A stretch of 64,000 bases of DNA from Blepharisma japonicum (taxonomy: Eukaryota; Ciliophora; Heterotrichea; Heterotrichida; Blepharismidae), in the NCBI GenBank assembly GCA_949751835.1, contig CATKHK010000074.1, forward strand, positions 62,001 to 126,000, written 5' to 3'. Every line of letters begins with the position of its first letter. Within the stretch, counting starts at the first letter, position 1. The translations under genes and the position numbers were made by a program. Positions 41,890-52,313 of this stretch are shown here, piece after piece. The notes below the pieces were generated by a model that made no database searches, was not told the DNA's origin, and worked only from the letters and a program-made list of their open reading frames with translations.

Positions 41890-43062
41890 CTAAAGTAAAA
41901 TGCATCCTTTGCAAGCTGCGCAAGTAGAGCCTTGCCCTGGTCCAGACAAACCTGCGTTGGTTTCATTATTTTCAAGTTCTTTTTCATGACTTTTCGCATT
42001 TGGTTTAATTTCTTTCATAAATGACCTTGGCGGGGTCGTTTGAACTTCAGAGCTTACATCAAGTGGATCTTCATCAGAGCTTGATTCTTCAGAATCAATA
42101 TTAGAATCCTTAGGATCTACAAACTTTTTTTGAGCTGCATCAAAATCGGCAAGCCATTTTAGTTTGTCTCCTTTTGATGTTGAATCTACAGGTGAAGTAG
42201 GATCTGCAATAGTATTTGATTTAGGCCTAGAAGTATATACTTCAACAGATAACTGCTTGTTCTGCTCATTATTTAGCCCTGCTTTTTGCTGAAAATTAGT
42301 TTCTAATTGATAAGGAACTGTCCCACTTCGATTTCTCTGGTTTTTTATATCACTTGTATCCTTGGAAAGAAATTTTTTATCCTTGATTTTATTGTCGCTC
42401 ATCCCTGGAGCTTCATCAATAAGTAAATCAAAATCTTTGGTGCTTGTGATTATTGTAGATTGGCTAAGAATATCATATGTGTCTTCTTCATCTCCTGAGC
42501 CTTTGTATACGATAACTCTCTTAGGCTGAATTTTTGGTAAAAATTGTGGCTGATTGTGGACTTTTTGAAGAGAAACGTCACTTTCTTGGACTTTATTGTC
42601 AATATATGGAGCAGCACCTGTATGAGATCTTATTTTATTGATATGATCAAGGCTCATACTTACACATATCATAGCATATTTATCTGAGCATCCTTTTAAA
42701 GGAATTTCTAGTCTTTCTGCTTTAATTCCAAAATTATTTGCGAGATCAGAAAAATCATACTCAGCTCTTCCGATAGTAATTGTTTTTTCACCTAGAAGCT
42801 CTATAAGCTTAAAGGTAATAATTTTCCTAACATATTTTTCGCTTTTCTTATGCATTGTGATCTCGAAAGATAGAGGATACTCAAAAATTACATTAGAACG
42901 GATAGAATCATATTGCATTGGTTGTGTCTCTTCTAGCCTTCGTCCTCTTTTAGCAAGAACTTTTAACTTTTCTTTATTAGTTAGTTTGGCATTCACATAA
43001 TGGATGTTTACATTTAACTCGTATTTTACCTTTTCTGCACCTATTTTTTGCAAGAATGCCAT
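41890..43062 (-). CDS. NT-C2 domain protein with CaaX box
   Basis: 390 residues. The first 150 look like an N-terminal C2 domain of the EEIG1/EHBP1 type (KVKYELNVNIHYVNAKL, EYPLSFEITMHK, and KAERLEIPLKGCSDKYAMI). The middle is Ser/Asp/Lys-rich and disordered. The protein ends CKGCILL: CILL is a CaaX box favouring geranylgeranylation, and two upstream Cys could be palmitoylated. It should sit on membranes, probably as a vesicle or cortex adaptor. Partner unknown. Confidence 0.75.
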   Translation of the reverse strand: MAFLQKIGAEKVKYELNVNIHYVNAKLTNKEKLKVLAKRGRRLEETQPMQYDSIRSNVIFEYPLSFEITMHKKSEKYVRKIITFKLIELLGEKTITIGRAEYDFSDLANNFGIKAERLEIPLKGCSDKYAMICVSMSLDHINKIRSHTGAAPYIDNKVQESDVSLQKVHNQPQFLPKIQPKRVIVYKGSGDEEDTYDILSQSTIITSTKDFDLLIDEAPGMSDNKIKDKKFLSKDTSDIKNQRNRSGTVPYQLETNFQQKAGLNNEQNKQLSVEVYTSRPKSNTIADPTSPVDSTSKGDKLKWLADFDAAQKKFVDPKDSNIDSEESSSDEDPLDVSSEVQTTPPRSFMKEIKPNAKSHEKELENNETNAGLSGPGQGSTCAACKGCILL

Positions 43063-43416
43063 TATTTATTTCAACTTATTGTCGCTTGATGTAATTAAAT
43101 AGTTAGCACAAGATTTTTAGGATTTTATTGTACCACAATGATAGTAATAAAATTAATTTTAAAGTATTTTAGCTTTATAGCCCAATATAAGATTTCTAAT
43201 ATTAATAAGTATTTGGTTTAAATTTAATTCATACCTCAAAATTTGTTTTCAGTTAAAAAGCTATGATTTGAGGGTGTATTTGCTTCCTTATTCGATAAAA
43301 ATTAAGAACATTTGTTACATTGCTAATTAAATAAGATCAAAAATATGAAAATTTTTCATTTTCGCTAATTGTGAATGAAAAATATACAATATTTAGGCAA
43401 AAAATAAGAAGCGCCA
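43063..43416. other. Intergenic, divergent
   Basis: About 350 bp AT-rich sequence between diverging genes. No feature recognised. Confidence 0.4.
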
Positions 43417-44187
43417 ATGTTTAGGATTCAAAAATCAAATACATTGACAATCAAAGATATTTTGATTAGCAGTGGCACTCCAATTGTTTATACAAGATCA
43501 AGTAGTAGACCCATGTCCCGGCCTTCAACTAGTGTAAGATCAAGACCTCAATCAAGATTTTCTGATAGTTCCAAGAATAACACCACAACTTTTATGACAA
43601 ATACAATGAAATCTCTGATTAATAAACCTTCCCAGCAACATAAAAAAAATTTAACGACTTCAAATCACTTTTTTACGGATATCCAAACCGGAAAAAAATG
43701 ATTTGAAAGACTCGATATGCCTGAGGTGCCTATAGTATTATCACACCCTAAAAAATCTCGTATTATCAAAATTAATGAAAAATCAAAAACCGTAAATTTA
43801 TCAGGAAAATTAAAAATTTTTGAACAGGAAAACACAGAAAAAAGCACCGAAGAAAGAGTAATTTTTAATACTCAAGGGATGAAAATTATGAAAAGAAAAA
43901 TTCAAAAAGCGAAAGAAATACAGTTAAAGGTCAATTTTGATAGCGAAAAAGGAGCTTTTGAAAAGTTTGATACATCTTTATTGAGGATTAAAGAAATAGA
44001 AAATAAGCAGAAGGAAAATAATTCAGAAGAAAAAATCATTAAATTAAAGCCAATTTCAGATAATCCGGTAAGAAATCATCGTATTTTGAGACCTCAAATA
44101 TTAGTGGAAAAAAATTCATTTCTTAATGATAGCCCTTCAAAAGATACAGAAAGTCCATCGCCAACATATGCACCAAGATATTCATAA
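43417..44187 (+). CDS. Disordered basic protein, unknown
   Basis: 256 residues with one TGA Trp near residue 95. Residues 27-55 are rich in Arg, Ser and Pro (SRPMSRPSTSVRSRPQSR), like microtubule-associated proteins. Helical Lys/Glu segments follow (about 145-200), and the tail is Ser/Pro-rich (KDTESPSPTYAP). No domain recognised. It could bind microtubules; that is only an inference from composition. Confidence 0.6.
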
Positions 44188-44291
44188 ATAAATTTATTAT
44201 AATTTTTGAGATTAATTAAAATCGTTTTTCCGATCTCCATTTACACATGGAAATTATCTTGACATGATTTATCAGATTTCATTATAATAAG

Positions 44292-46064
44292 ATGGGATGC
44301 CAAGCAAGTAGAGAAGAAATACTCTACAATAAAAAATATCTTGATAAATGACTTGAAATAACAAGAGCACTACAGGCACTGAAACCTCGCTCAAAAGATT
44401 TATATCAGATACATTCCCAAATCCAAGCATCCGTTGAGCAAGAATTGCTCACTTATAAAGATCTTGAGGCAAAAAAAGACAAAACTTTCAAAAAAATCAT
44501 TATGATGATGGAAGAAAACGAAAAACTTTCCGCAAATCTAAATACTTTAAAACTTGAAAACAACGACTCCACTGAAATTGCAGCTGAAGAATTTGATGAG
44601 CTTAGTTTAGAATTTGAAAATATGTCAAGAGAAAAACAATATTATGAGGCTGGTGAAGAAGAAATTATCCTTTATAATGCTTTGACAATAGCGACTTTCA
44701 AAATAAATCAACACTTATTAAAATCATTTTCCAACTGAAAATTTTTTTCACTTAAATTTCCACGTACACAAAAAATCGAAGAAAATGCTGTTGTAATTGT
44801 GAAAAAATTAAAAGAATTTGAAGATCAAAGCCTTTTAGATATTAATGAACTAATAAAAAAAACTAAACAAAAAGAACAAAAAAATGCAAAACCTCTAGAT
44901 TTGGTATATACTTTTAAATTTCTTGAAAAATTGATGGACGATAAATTTCATGAAGACCACAAATTCATCGCTGAAGGCAAAATGCCTAGAGATTTATCAG
45001 ATTTTTTGATAGAAAAAATATTTGCTAGGTATGATACTGAAGATTTAGGATATAAATTTTTAAATCAGTTTGTTTCAGCTTTGCATAATTTGTATAAAAT
45101 GAGCCAAATCTATGGGATTCTTTTCTGCAGACTATTAAATTTATTCCATGAAAAACCTATCCCTTATAGGTTAACAATTTATATAACTCAAGCTCGTGCA
45201 TATTTTCAGCAGTTAAAACAGCTAAAGCCAGCTGATGAAACCCCAGGATCTCCTCTTAAAGGATTTTTAGAAGATTCATATGGCGGTGAGTCTTTGCTTT
45301 CAGATGTTATTGGACTTGTAGAGCTGCTATTTAAAGATGACCGTATATGTGGAGCTAAAATTTTGGAAAAATGCAGACCATCTAATATTGAGGAAGGAGA
45401 GTATACATTATATATAATTTGCAATAAATTTTATAGCAAAAATATAGATATTGATGATTGAGTAGATAATTTTGAATTTGGAGATACAGTTCATTATTCT
45501 ACAGTTATGCAAAGACTTAAAAAAATAGAAGCTTTTGTTGATGAAGAAATGATAAGTAAAATATTAGATGGGATTTTTATCAATAACACTATTAAAAAGT
45601 CTGATTTATGCGAGTTATTAGATATAGAAAAATATATAGATGGATATACGAATCCAAGATATTTTATAAATAAAGCAAGCTTTATAAATGCAATTATTGC
45701 TGTATATGATGAAATGTGAATGGATCAAGGTGCTAAAATATATACAGGATTCAAATCAAGAGAAGATAAAAATGGATGTCTATCGGAGCGTGCGTTTATA
45801 GAAGCTTGCTTTGAGCTAGAATTGTCAATTCCTAGATATGAATTAGAAAACTTGTATAGAGAAGTTGCAGCTAAAGAAGGAATTGCTGGAGATGTCGCTT
45901 ATAGCCAAGCAGTAAAACGTTTACAATATGGCGCTTTTAATGTTTTCAAAATGCCTGATTTTGGAAACTTCGCTTCTGATACAAAGGAAAGAAAATCGAT
46001 GATGGGCGATATAAGACCTTCACTTTCTTCTTTATCATTATCATTGTCTCGACTGACAATTTAA
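44292..46064 (+). CDS. Large helical MGC-start protein, unknown
   Basis: 590 residues read through four TGA codons (Trp), which break the frame into several pieces under the standard code. The start MGCQASREEILYNKKYL has Gly2-Cys3, fitting myristoylation plus palmitoylation. The body is almost all alpha-helical, with a coiled coil near 60-120 and a possible EF-hand-like loop (KSREDKNGCLSERAF) near residue 490. It ends in a Ser/Leu run (SLSSLSLSLSRL). I do not recognise the family. Confidence 0.72.
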
Positions 46065-46495
46065 TTTGGGGTTTTAATTAATTTTCTTTAAGTATAACAA
46101 AAATCAAATATTTTAAATATTTTATAAACACTAAATATTTAATCTTGAATAATAGCTTTAAAAAAAACTTGCTAGTGAGACTTGATAATTATAACCTATA
46201 TTGCACAAGGAGAGCTTGATTAAGATGCATCGCCAAAATGCTGGAAAATTAGAAAAAACAGATAGAAATAGATCAGGAAAATTAATGTCTGTAAACAACA
46301 AAAGACAATATTTATTAAATAAAAAGTCTCTATTGAAAAGTTATTATGAGAAATTCCAGTATAATTTTTGTTTAAAAAGATAATCAAATCTATTCTCTAT
46401 ATAAAAAAAATCATTATTAAGGCTTCATTATTTTTTCTATCAATTAATTATTATTTACTAAAAATGATCACATATTATAAAATATACATCTATAA
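46065..46495. other. Intergenic, AT-rich
   Basis: About 430 bp. A 60-codon frame at 46201-46383 begins at TTG (an internal ATG lies at 46225) and is Lys/Asn-rich; I do not call it. Nothing else recognised. Confidence 0.4.
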
Positions 46496-48406
46496 ATGCG
46501 GAGAGCATGGCGTGGAGAACGAGGAATTCGTAGAGGAGGCTTTCACCCCAGAGGGAGAGGAAAATATGGTATGGATGATCCTAATGTCCAAAAATCAAAA
46601 AAACTCTCATGGGCGCTTAGACATGGATTCCAAAATTTGGGCTTAACCATGAATCAAGCTGGCTATATCAAGCTTACTGATATTCTAGCCCATCAAGAAT
46701 TTTCCACTTATACTCTTGAAGAAGTTCTTGATATAGTCGCAAGAGATGAAAAACAAAGATTTGGAATTACCTTAGAAAAAAAAGAATATTGGATCAGGGC
46801 CAATCAGGGACATTCTATACAAGGCGCTGACGATAGTTCTCTATTAAGAGAAATCACCAACCCATCAGAATTCCCTATGATAGTTCACGGCACTTATAAG
46901 ACCAACGTAGAGTCAATCAGCAAGCGTGGGCTTAATAGAATGCAAAGAAACCACATCCATTTTGCAACAGCAATCCCTGGTGAGGAAGAAATCCTTAGTG
47001 GAGCAAGAGCTAACTGTGACGTGTTTATTGAAGTTGATTTACCTAAAGCTATGCAGGAGGGTATCAAATTTTTTGTGTCTGAAAACAACGTGGTATTAAC
47101 CTCAGGGATACATGGAATTTTGGCGCCAAAATATTTTAAGAAAATTCTTATTGACAGGTCTGAAGTCAATGTAAAAAGCAAAACTTTGGATTTAGATTAT
47201 TTGTTAATTGTTGATACAAAATTTACATGTCTGGAAACTGGAAAACCTAAATGTGAAGAATTAATTGAAATGAGAATTTCTGCGCTTAACTGTAGGACGA
47301 GAAGGGTTGAGCATCAGTTTAATAGCTATGTAAAGCCTGAGCTTATGCCAGTTCTTGGCGAGTTTTGTGTAGAAGCTACTAAAGTGGCTCAACAAATGGT
47401 CGACACAGCCCCACATTTAAGGGATTTATTAAACGATTTTCATTCTTGACTACAAAATACAGGAATTTTCAATAGCTGCTGGATCATTGCAGTCCACAAA
47501 GACACAGACATAAAATTGCTTATTAAAGAATTCAACCACAAAAGAATAGAAAACCATGAATATTGGAACCATTGGATTGAGCTCACAAGCCTAATCCCTG
47601 ACAAAAATGAGCTGAAATCCATCCCAGAAAAGCTTAATATAGAATTCACTGGAAACTTTCTCGATGACATGATTAGAAGCTTTATTGCTCTTTTTGAAGC
47701 CAATCTTCACATTTACGAAAGCGACGTGCAGCATCGTGCAAATAAAGCTCCAGTCAACCGTCCTCCCTATGCAAATCCGCCACTACCTCCAGCCCGAGAA
47801 GAAACTAAAGAAGAAATTATCGAAAAACAGCTAAAAAGCGAGTCATATTTTTTTGATTCTTTATTGGTATTTTTATTTGATACTGTAAAAGATAAAGAAA
47901 GAGAAGTCGCTGTCGCCGTTTATGTCTGTCTTTATGATCTCAATCACAAAAAAGTATTATCCCATCATAAGAAGCTCATAAAGCCTGATAAAGGGGTAGC
48001 ATTTGACCATCAATCAATTTTGGGAATAAGTGAAAGAATTTATTATGAAAAAGCCTCAAATTTTGATGAGTTTGAAAATTACTTGAAATCTTTAATATCT
48101 CAGCCACAGCTTGGAAGATGTGCGCTTGCAGCTTTTTCTGATAGAGAAATTAGAGAAATAATTCCAAAGACAGGAATAGTTACTGATCAAGTATTTTTTA
48201 AAAGATGGATAAATTTATATAAATTCCTCACAAAACAGCCACAGGATAGTGATAACAATTTTGCAGCACTAATGGAAGGATTCAATAGGCCTAAAGGTGC
48301 AAGACTTAACGGAGAAGCCAAGCTAAAGCATTTAATTGACGCCCTTACAGTCAGATTACTGAACGTGGAAGAAAAAATCCACACTTCTAGCTTCACTTAT
48401 CTTTAA
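46496..48406 (+). CDS. RNA 2'-phosphotransferase (Tpt1) fused to two ERI1-type exonuclease-like domains
   Basis: 636 residues with one TGA Trp at 47447-47449. Residues 1-25 are Arg/Gly-rich. Residues 30-220 are a complete KptA/Tpt1 domain that removes the 2'-phosphate left by tRNA ligation: LSWALRHG (Arg42, His43), WIRANQGHS (Arg101), IVHGTY, and SGARANCD (Arg171) give all four catalytic residues. Residues 233-405 resemble an ERI1/ExoI DEDDh fold: LLIVDTKFTC aligns with IDFEATC, but Glu is Lys; FVEATKV-type strand is present as EFCVEATKVAQQ, and NFLDDMIRSFIA aligns with GLDDSKNIA while the catalytic His is Thr. Residues 450-625 repeat the fold (FLFDTVKDK; KRWINLYKFL; GARLNGEAKLKHLIDALTVRLL), again with substituted catalytic residues. 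A Pro-rich linker joins them. Confidence 0.85.
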
Positions 48407-48429
48407 ATTAAATTCCACTTTAAAACGCA

Positions 48430-49741
48430 TTAATTAAATAACTGTCTATATTCCTCTGGGTAATTTCCTTTATATATTTTCATTACATCCGCAAATATCT
48501 TAGGCGCCAGTCTTGGGTCTTTCAATTCCATTTCTGCTATAGCTAATATCAATTTATCGACGCAGCTCAAATCTTCAATTCTCTCAATATTAGCTACAGC
48601 GTTTTCTACAATTGTCAAAAATGAAGGCTCCTTTACAATTAGACCTGGGTTCTCTTGGCTTCATCTAGGTAACATAACAGCAGCCCCATTTATGTCGTCA
48701 GGCATCATTTCTACACTATTTAATGTAGAATTTGAATTAGAAGAACAATTACTAGAATTTTTTCTATGTGTTAATTGTCTCATTTTAGCACTTTCTGAAC
48801 TGTGGGAGTGTCTATGAGAATTATCAGAAATATGCAAAATTGTATTGGCTGGGGATTGGGATGAAGATGAACGAAAATGTTCACGTTTTAAGACGGTTGA
48901 GGAGTCAAGAAGGTCAGTTAGATAGTAAGGCTTTTTAGCATTTTTGATGAATTTGTGATTTAGTAAGGAAGCGGTGTCAGGGCGAAGGCTGGGGTTCTTT
49001 TCGAGGCATTGAGAAACAAAATCTCTAAAGGCAGGAGAAAAGGACTGATCGAGCTGAGGGGAGGGGTCAGTTTGGATTCGAAATAAAGCGGAGAGGGGAG
49101 GTAAGTCCATATGTGGAGGCTTTCCTGTAGCAAGCTCAATTGCTGTGATGCCGACAGACCATATATCAGCTTTATAGTCGTAGCCAGACTGCACGACTAC
49201 TTCAGGAGCCATCCAATAAGGTGTCCCTACAAACGAATTCCTTTTATTCACGCTTTCTGTTATTTGTGCTGTTACTCCAAAATCAGCAAGTTTCACTTGG
49301 CCATCCATAGAAAGCAAAATATTTGCTGCTTTTATGTCTCTATGAATTTTCATATTAGAGTGTAAATATGATAAAGCAAGTAAAAGTTCTTTAAGGAGAA
49401 TTGGGATGTAGATCTCTTGTAATGGCCCTCTAACCTTCAAAATATCTTTTACCGAGCCTCCAGCTACATATTCCATAACAATATACAGCTTCCCTTCACA
49501 CACAAATGATTCGTAAAAGTTCGTTATCCTGGGATTTTGGCATTCTTTTAAAATTTGGATTTCCCTGTTTAAGCTGTCTAATGAGTCTTCTGCATCCTGG
49601 GTTAAAATTTACAGTTAGATCGATAACTTTCATAGCAACAATTTCGCCTGTTTCTTTGGCAAAAGCTTTTAATACTTCGCCAAATGAGCCTTTTCCAATT
49701 TTTTCTAGGAGTTCATATTGAGATAAACGTTCAAGGTCCAT
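48430..49741 (-). CDS. STE20/GCK-family Ser/Thr kinase
   Basis: 431 residues from exons 49741-49613 and 49596-48430. The intron at 49612-49597 is 16 nt (GTAAATTTTAACCCAG); without it the frame shifts after residue 43. The kinase begins at residue 8 with GKGSFGEVLKAF, then AMKVID, HRDIKAANIL, DFGVTAQ, and GTPYWMAPEVV, all STE20 hallmarks of the MST3/STK25/Sps1 type. A Ser/Asn-rich linker of about 70 residues and a helical C-terminal module follow (CVDKLILAIAEMELKDPRLAP), read through one TGA Trp. Likely roles are in polarity or stress signalling. Confidence 0.9.
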
Positions 49742-49873
49742 TATATAATATTAATTACCAAATAATATCCAAAGTTTTAATTACAATGAATTATGTGAAA
49801 TAAATTAATTATTCATTAAAATACGGAAAAAATTCTTATGTAAGTTTATCTACTACAAGATTTATTATTTTAA

Positions 49874-50578
49874 TTATAAAATTTTCTTTTGCTGGGATTG
49901 CAATTCTCTAATTTGTTTAATAATTACTTTCTCCTGATCTAGAAAATAATTTTCTCTGATTCTTAAAAACTCTTCAGCTGTGTTGTAATGAGTTCCAGTC
50001 CATGGATCTTTATATTTCCCTTTTTCTTCTTTTTCTATATCAATGCTCATATCATTAGCGCCTGGAATTTCCAAATTTTCTGTGGTCCAAAGCGTCAAAT
50101 TTCTCTTTCCGCTTTTATTAGAATCAACTAGCCTTCATGTTGGCTGAAAAGTATTTTTCTTCACAATTGCGTTCTGTTTTTTATCTTCCTCTATATTTAG
50201 TAGCTGCGTCAGCGAATGTGAATTATACATCTCAGTTATCGCTGCTTCTTCCAGCATTTGTCTCTGAGTAAACATTTTCATTTTAGACACAACATGATGT
50301 TTTTCTTTTTTCTTCTGCTTAATTTCTTGCTTTTTCTTTATTTTCTTTTCTGATTTTTCTTCAACTTCTTTTTCTACTTCTTCTTCTTCAGATTCTGGCT
50401 TAAAAAAATCTTCATCAAAAATATCGCCTTGCTCGCTTTCTGCTTCGTATTCTGTGTCGGTGTCTTTTTCTTTAAAATAATCTTGATTCCAAAAAGCTTC
50501 GTCTAAATCTTTTTCTTCACCTAAAAGCTCGGTCATCCTTTTCCCTCTTGTTGCCCTTTGCGGGAGTTCTCTTATCAT
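49874..50578 (-). CDS. VPS72: YL1/VPS72 chromatin-remodelling subunit
   Basis: 234 residues with one TGA Trp. YL1 is the SWR1/SRCAP subunit that binds H2A.Z-H2B. The N-terminus has RATRGKRMTELLGEE then acidic, aromatic-studded blocks (FWNQDYFKE and IFDEDFF) that in YL1 bind H2A.Z. TQRQMLEEAAITEMYN matches LTQEELLREAKITEELN, and the C-terminal YL1_C domain has YKDPWTGTHYNTAEEFLRIREN. Its ATG at 50578 faces the telomere-protein ATG at 50591. Confidence 0.88.
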
Positions 50579-50590
50579 TTTATAATAATT
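50579..50590. promoter_or_regulatory. Twelve-base divergent spacer between start codons
   Basis: Twelve bases (TTTATAATAATT) separate the YL1 and telomere-protein ATGs. Like the six-base spacer at 7286, it contains TATAAT. It may be a shared start-site element; function is inferred from recurrence only. Confidence 0.35.
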
Positions 50591-52192
50591 ATGTTTGTTA
50601 GATCTATACAGGAAAATGAAAGGGAAAGCAGAATATTTCGAGCTGAAGTAAAAGATAACGTTGAGCTTTGTGAAGGCGTAAGTAGGGTGTTGCTAATGGA
50701 TATTACTGGAGATTTCATATATTGTTTGCTAGAAGGAGATGGATGGTGCCAAAAAGCCCGCCTTTTAATGAAAGGGGATAAAGTGGTAATTGGACCATGC
50801 AAAATTGCGAGTGTTCCTGAAAGATATAAAGCTTTTTATTCACCAGTAATTCCTGATAAATTTACTTCCCCTTTCTATGTCCATTATAGCCCAACTGACA
50901 TGGATCTTAAATTCGAGATTGAAAGGATGAATTTTTGTCCTAAACTTAATTACACCACAAGATCGCTGCAGGAATGCCAGCAGCTAGCTCTTGCAAATTC
51001 TTTGGCAAAAGTTAGCATTATTGGTGTAATAATAGATTATGTCGCGGAAATTAAAATGCCTAAGGACAATATATGCAAACTGAAAATAATTGACCAATCC
51101 TTAAGTCCAGGAGATTTCATTCAGCTTCACGTATTTGTAGAAACAACCTTAAAACAGATAAATATCGGTGATATAGTAGTAGCCCATGGGATTGTATTTA
51201 AGCATTTCAGAGGCAAAGCTCAAGGTACCCACAACAATAAATCTGGCCCATTAGCAATTTATAGTGCTATTGGCAACGAAACCTTAAGAATCACAAGCCA
51301 TATTGGCCATTTCCAAGAAGATGAAGATCTCTATCAGAACGTTGCAAACATTTATGACTGGGAAACAAGCCAGCTAAGCTCAAGAGATCTATCAACAGGT
51401 CCAACTTTACCAAGTCTTGGTGAAGCTCCTCATTATAGATACAAAACTTTGGATTTAATTTGTTACGTCGCCCATATAAAGCAAGATTACCCTGACCCAA
51501 ACCTGTCAACTTTAGTCCTTTGTGACAGTTCTGGGTATCTTTTTTTAACAACTTTATCATGTTTACTTGTGAATATCAATGAAGATAAATGGGTAAAAAT
51601 AAGAGAAGGTAAAATAAGCAGTGACCAAATCCAATTTGGCGACCATTCTTCAATAGTAGTAGTTCCTAATTGATGCTACAATGTAAAAATGCATATGCAA
51701 AATACCATCCCTGGACTGGAAACTATAAGAAATGAAGCATTAAATTACCTTTATAAAACAATTAACCAGGCAAGCATAAGTCAACAGATTATAGTCACTA
51801 GAACTAGGAAATCTTCGGTACCGTTATTTGACGAAAGCCAACTGCTAAACCCGCTTGAAAAAACAGAATTCTGTAGGTTGAAAGTGATTATAATACAAGT
51901 ACAGCCAAAAAATATAGAAGATGGGGTATTTGAGAGTAATGAAGAGCTGAATTTTTATGGGGTTATTAATATTTGGTGCCTTAATGATATCATTGAAGTT
52001 TCTGTTGCTGGAGAAAATTCTATTGATTTGTTTGGACTGCATGGGATTAAAAATAGAAGCGAATTTATTAATAAAATTGATGAAGTTACCAAACTTCTTG
52101 TTAAAGGAAACAATTGGGTAGAACTTTGCTTGAAAAGAAAAGTGGTAGGTAATAAAGTGATGCTCAAGGTAGTCAATACATTTTTAACATAA
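50591..52192 (+). CDS. Telomere end-binding protein alpha / POT1-like
   Basis: 533 residues with one TGA Trp at 51671-51673. It binds the single-stranded telomeric 3' overhang. Three OB-fold regions are alignable by eye with Oxytricha TEBP alpha: OB1 near 125-230 (VSIIGVIIDYVAEIK, CKLKIIDQSL, INIGDIVVAHGIV), OB2 near 285-350 (LDLICYVAHIK, LSTLVLCDSSGYLF), and OB3 near 415-533 (FCRLKVIIIQVQPKN, NNWVELCLKRK, and KVVNTFLT). The first 120 residues are extra and strand-rich (KARLLMKGDKVVIGPCKI), and may be a fourth OB fold. The ATG at 50591 is chosen over an in-frame GTG-like extension. Confidence 0.85.
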
Positions 52193-52313
52193 ACAATTAT
52201 AATTAAGCAAAAAAGCAGTTAAATATAATAGAAACTTATATTTTTATTTTCACCATCGTATCTTAAATTACTAATGGAAATTTTGACATGTTGAATAATT
52301 TGTTATTGATATC

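Noticed and set aside
46201-46383. 60-codon Lys/Asn-rich frame before the Tpt1 gene
   Set aside because: It starts with TTG, composition is that of AT-rich noise, and no homology is seen.
52273-52313. Upstream ATG as start of the P4-ATPase
   Set aside because: It lies in another frame, and no intron of normal size joins it to the flippase frame.
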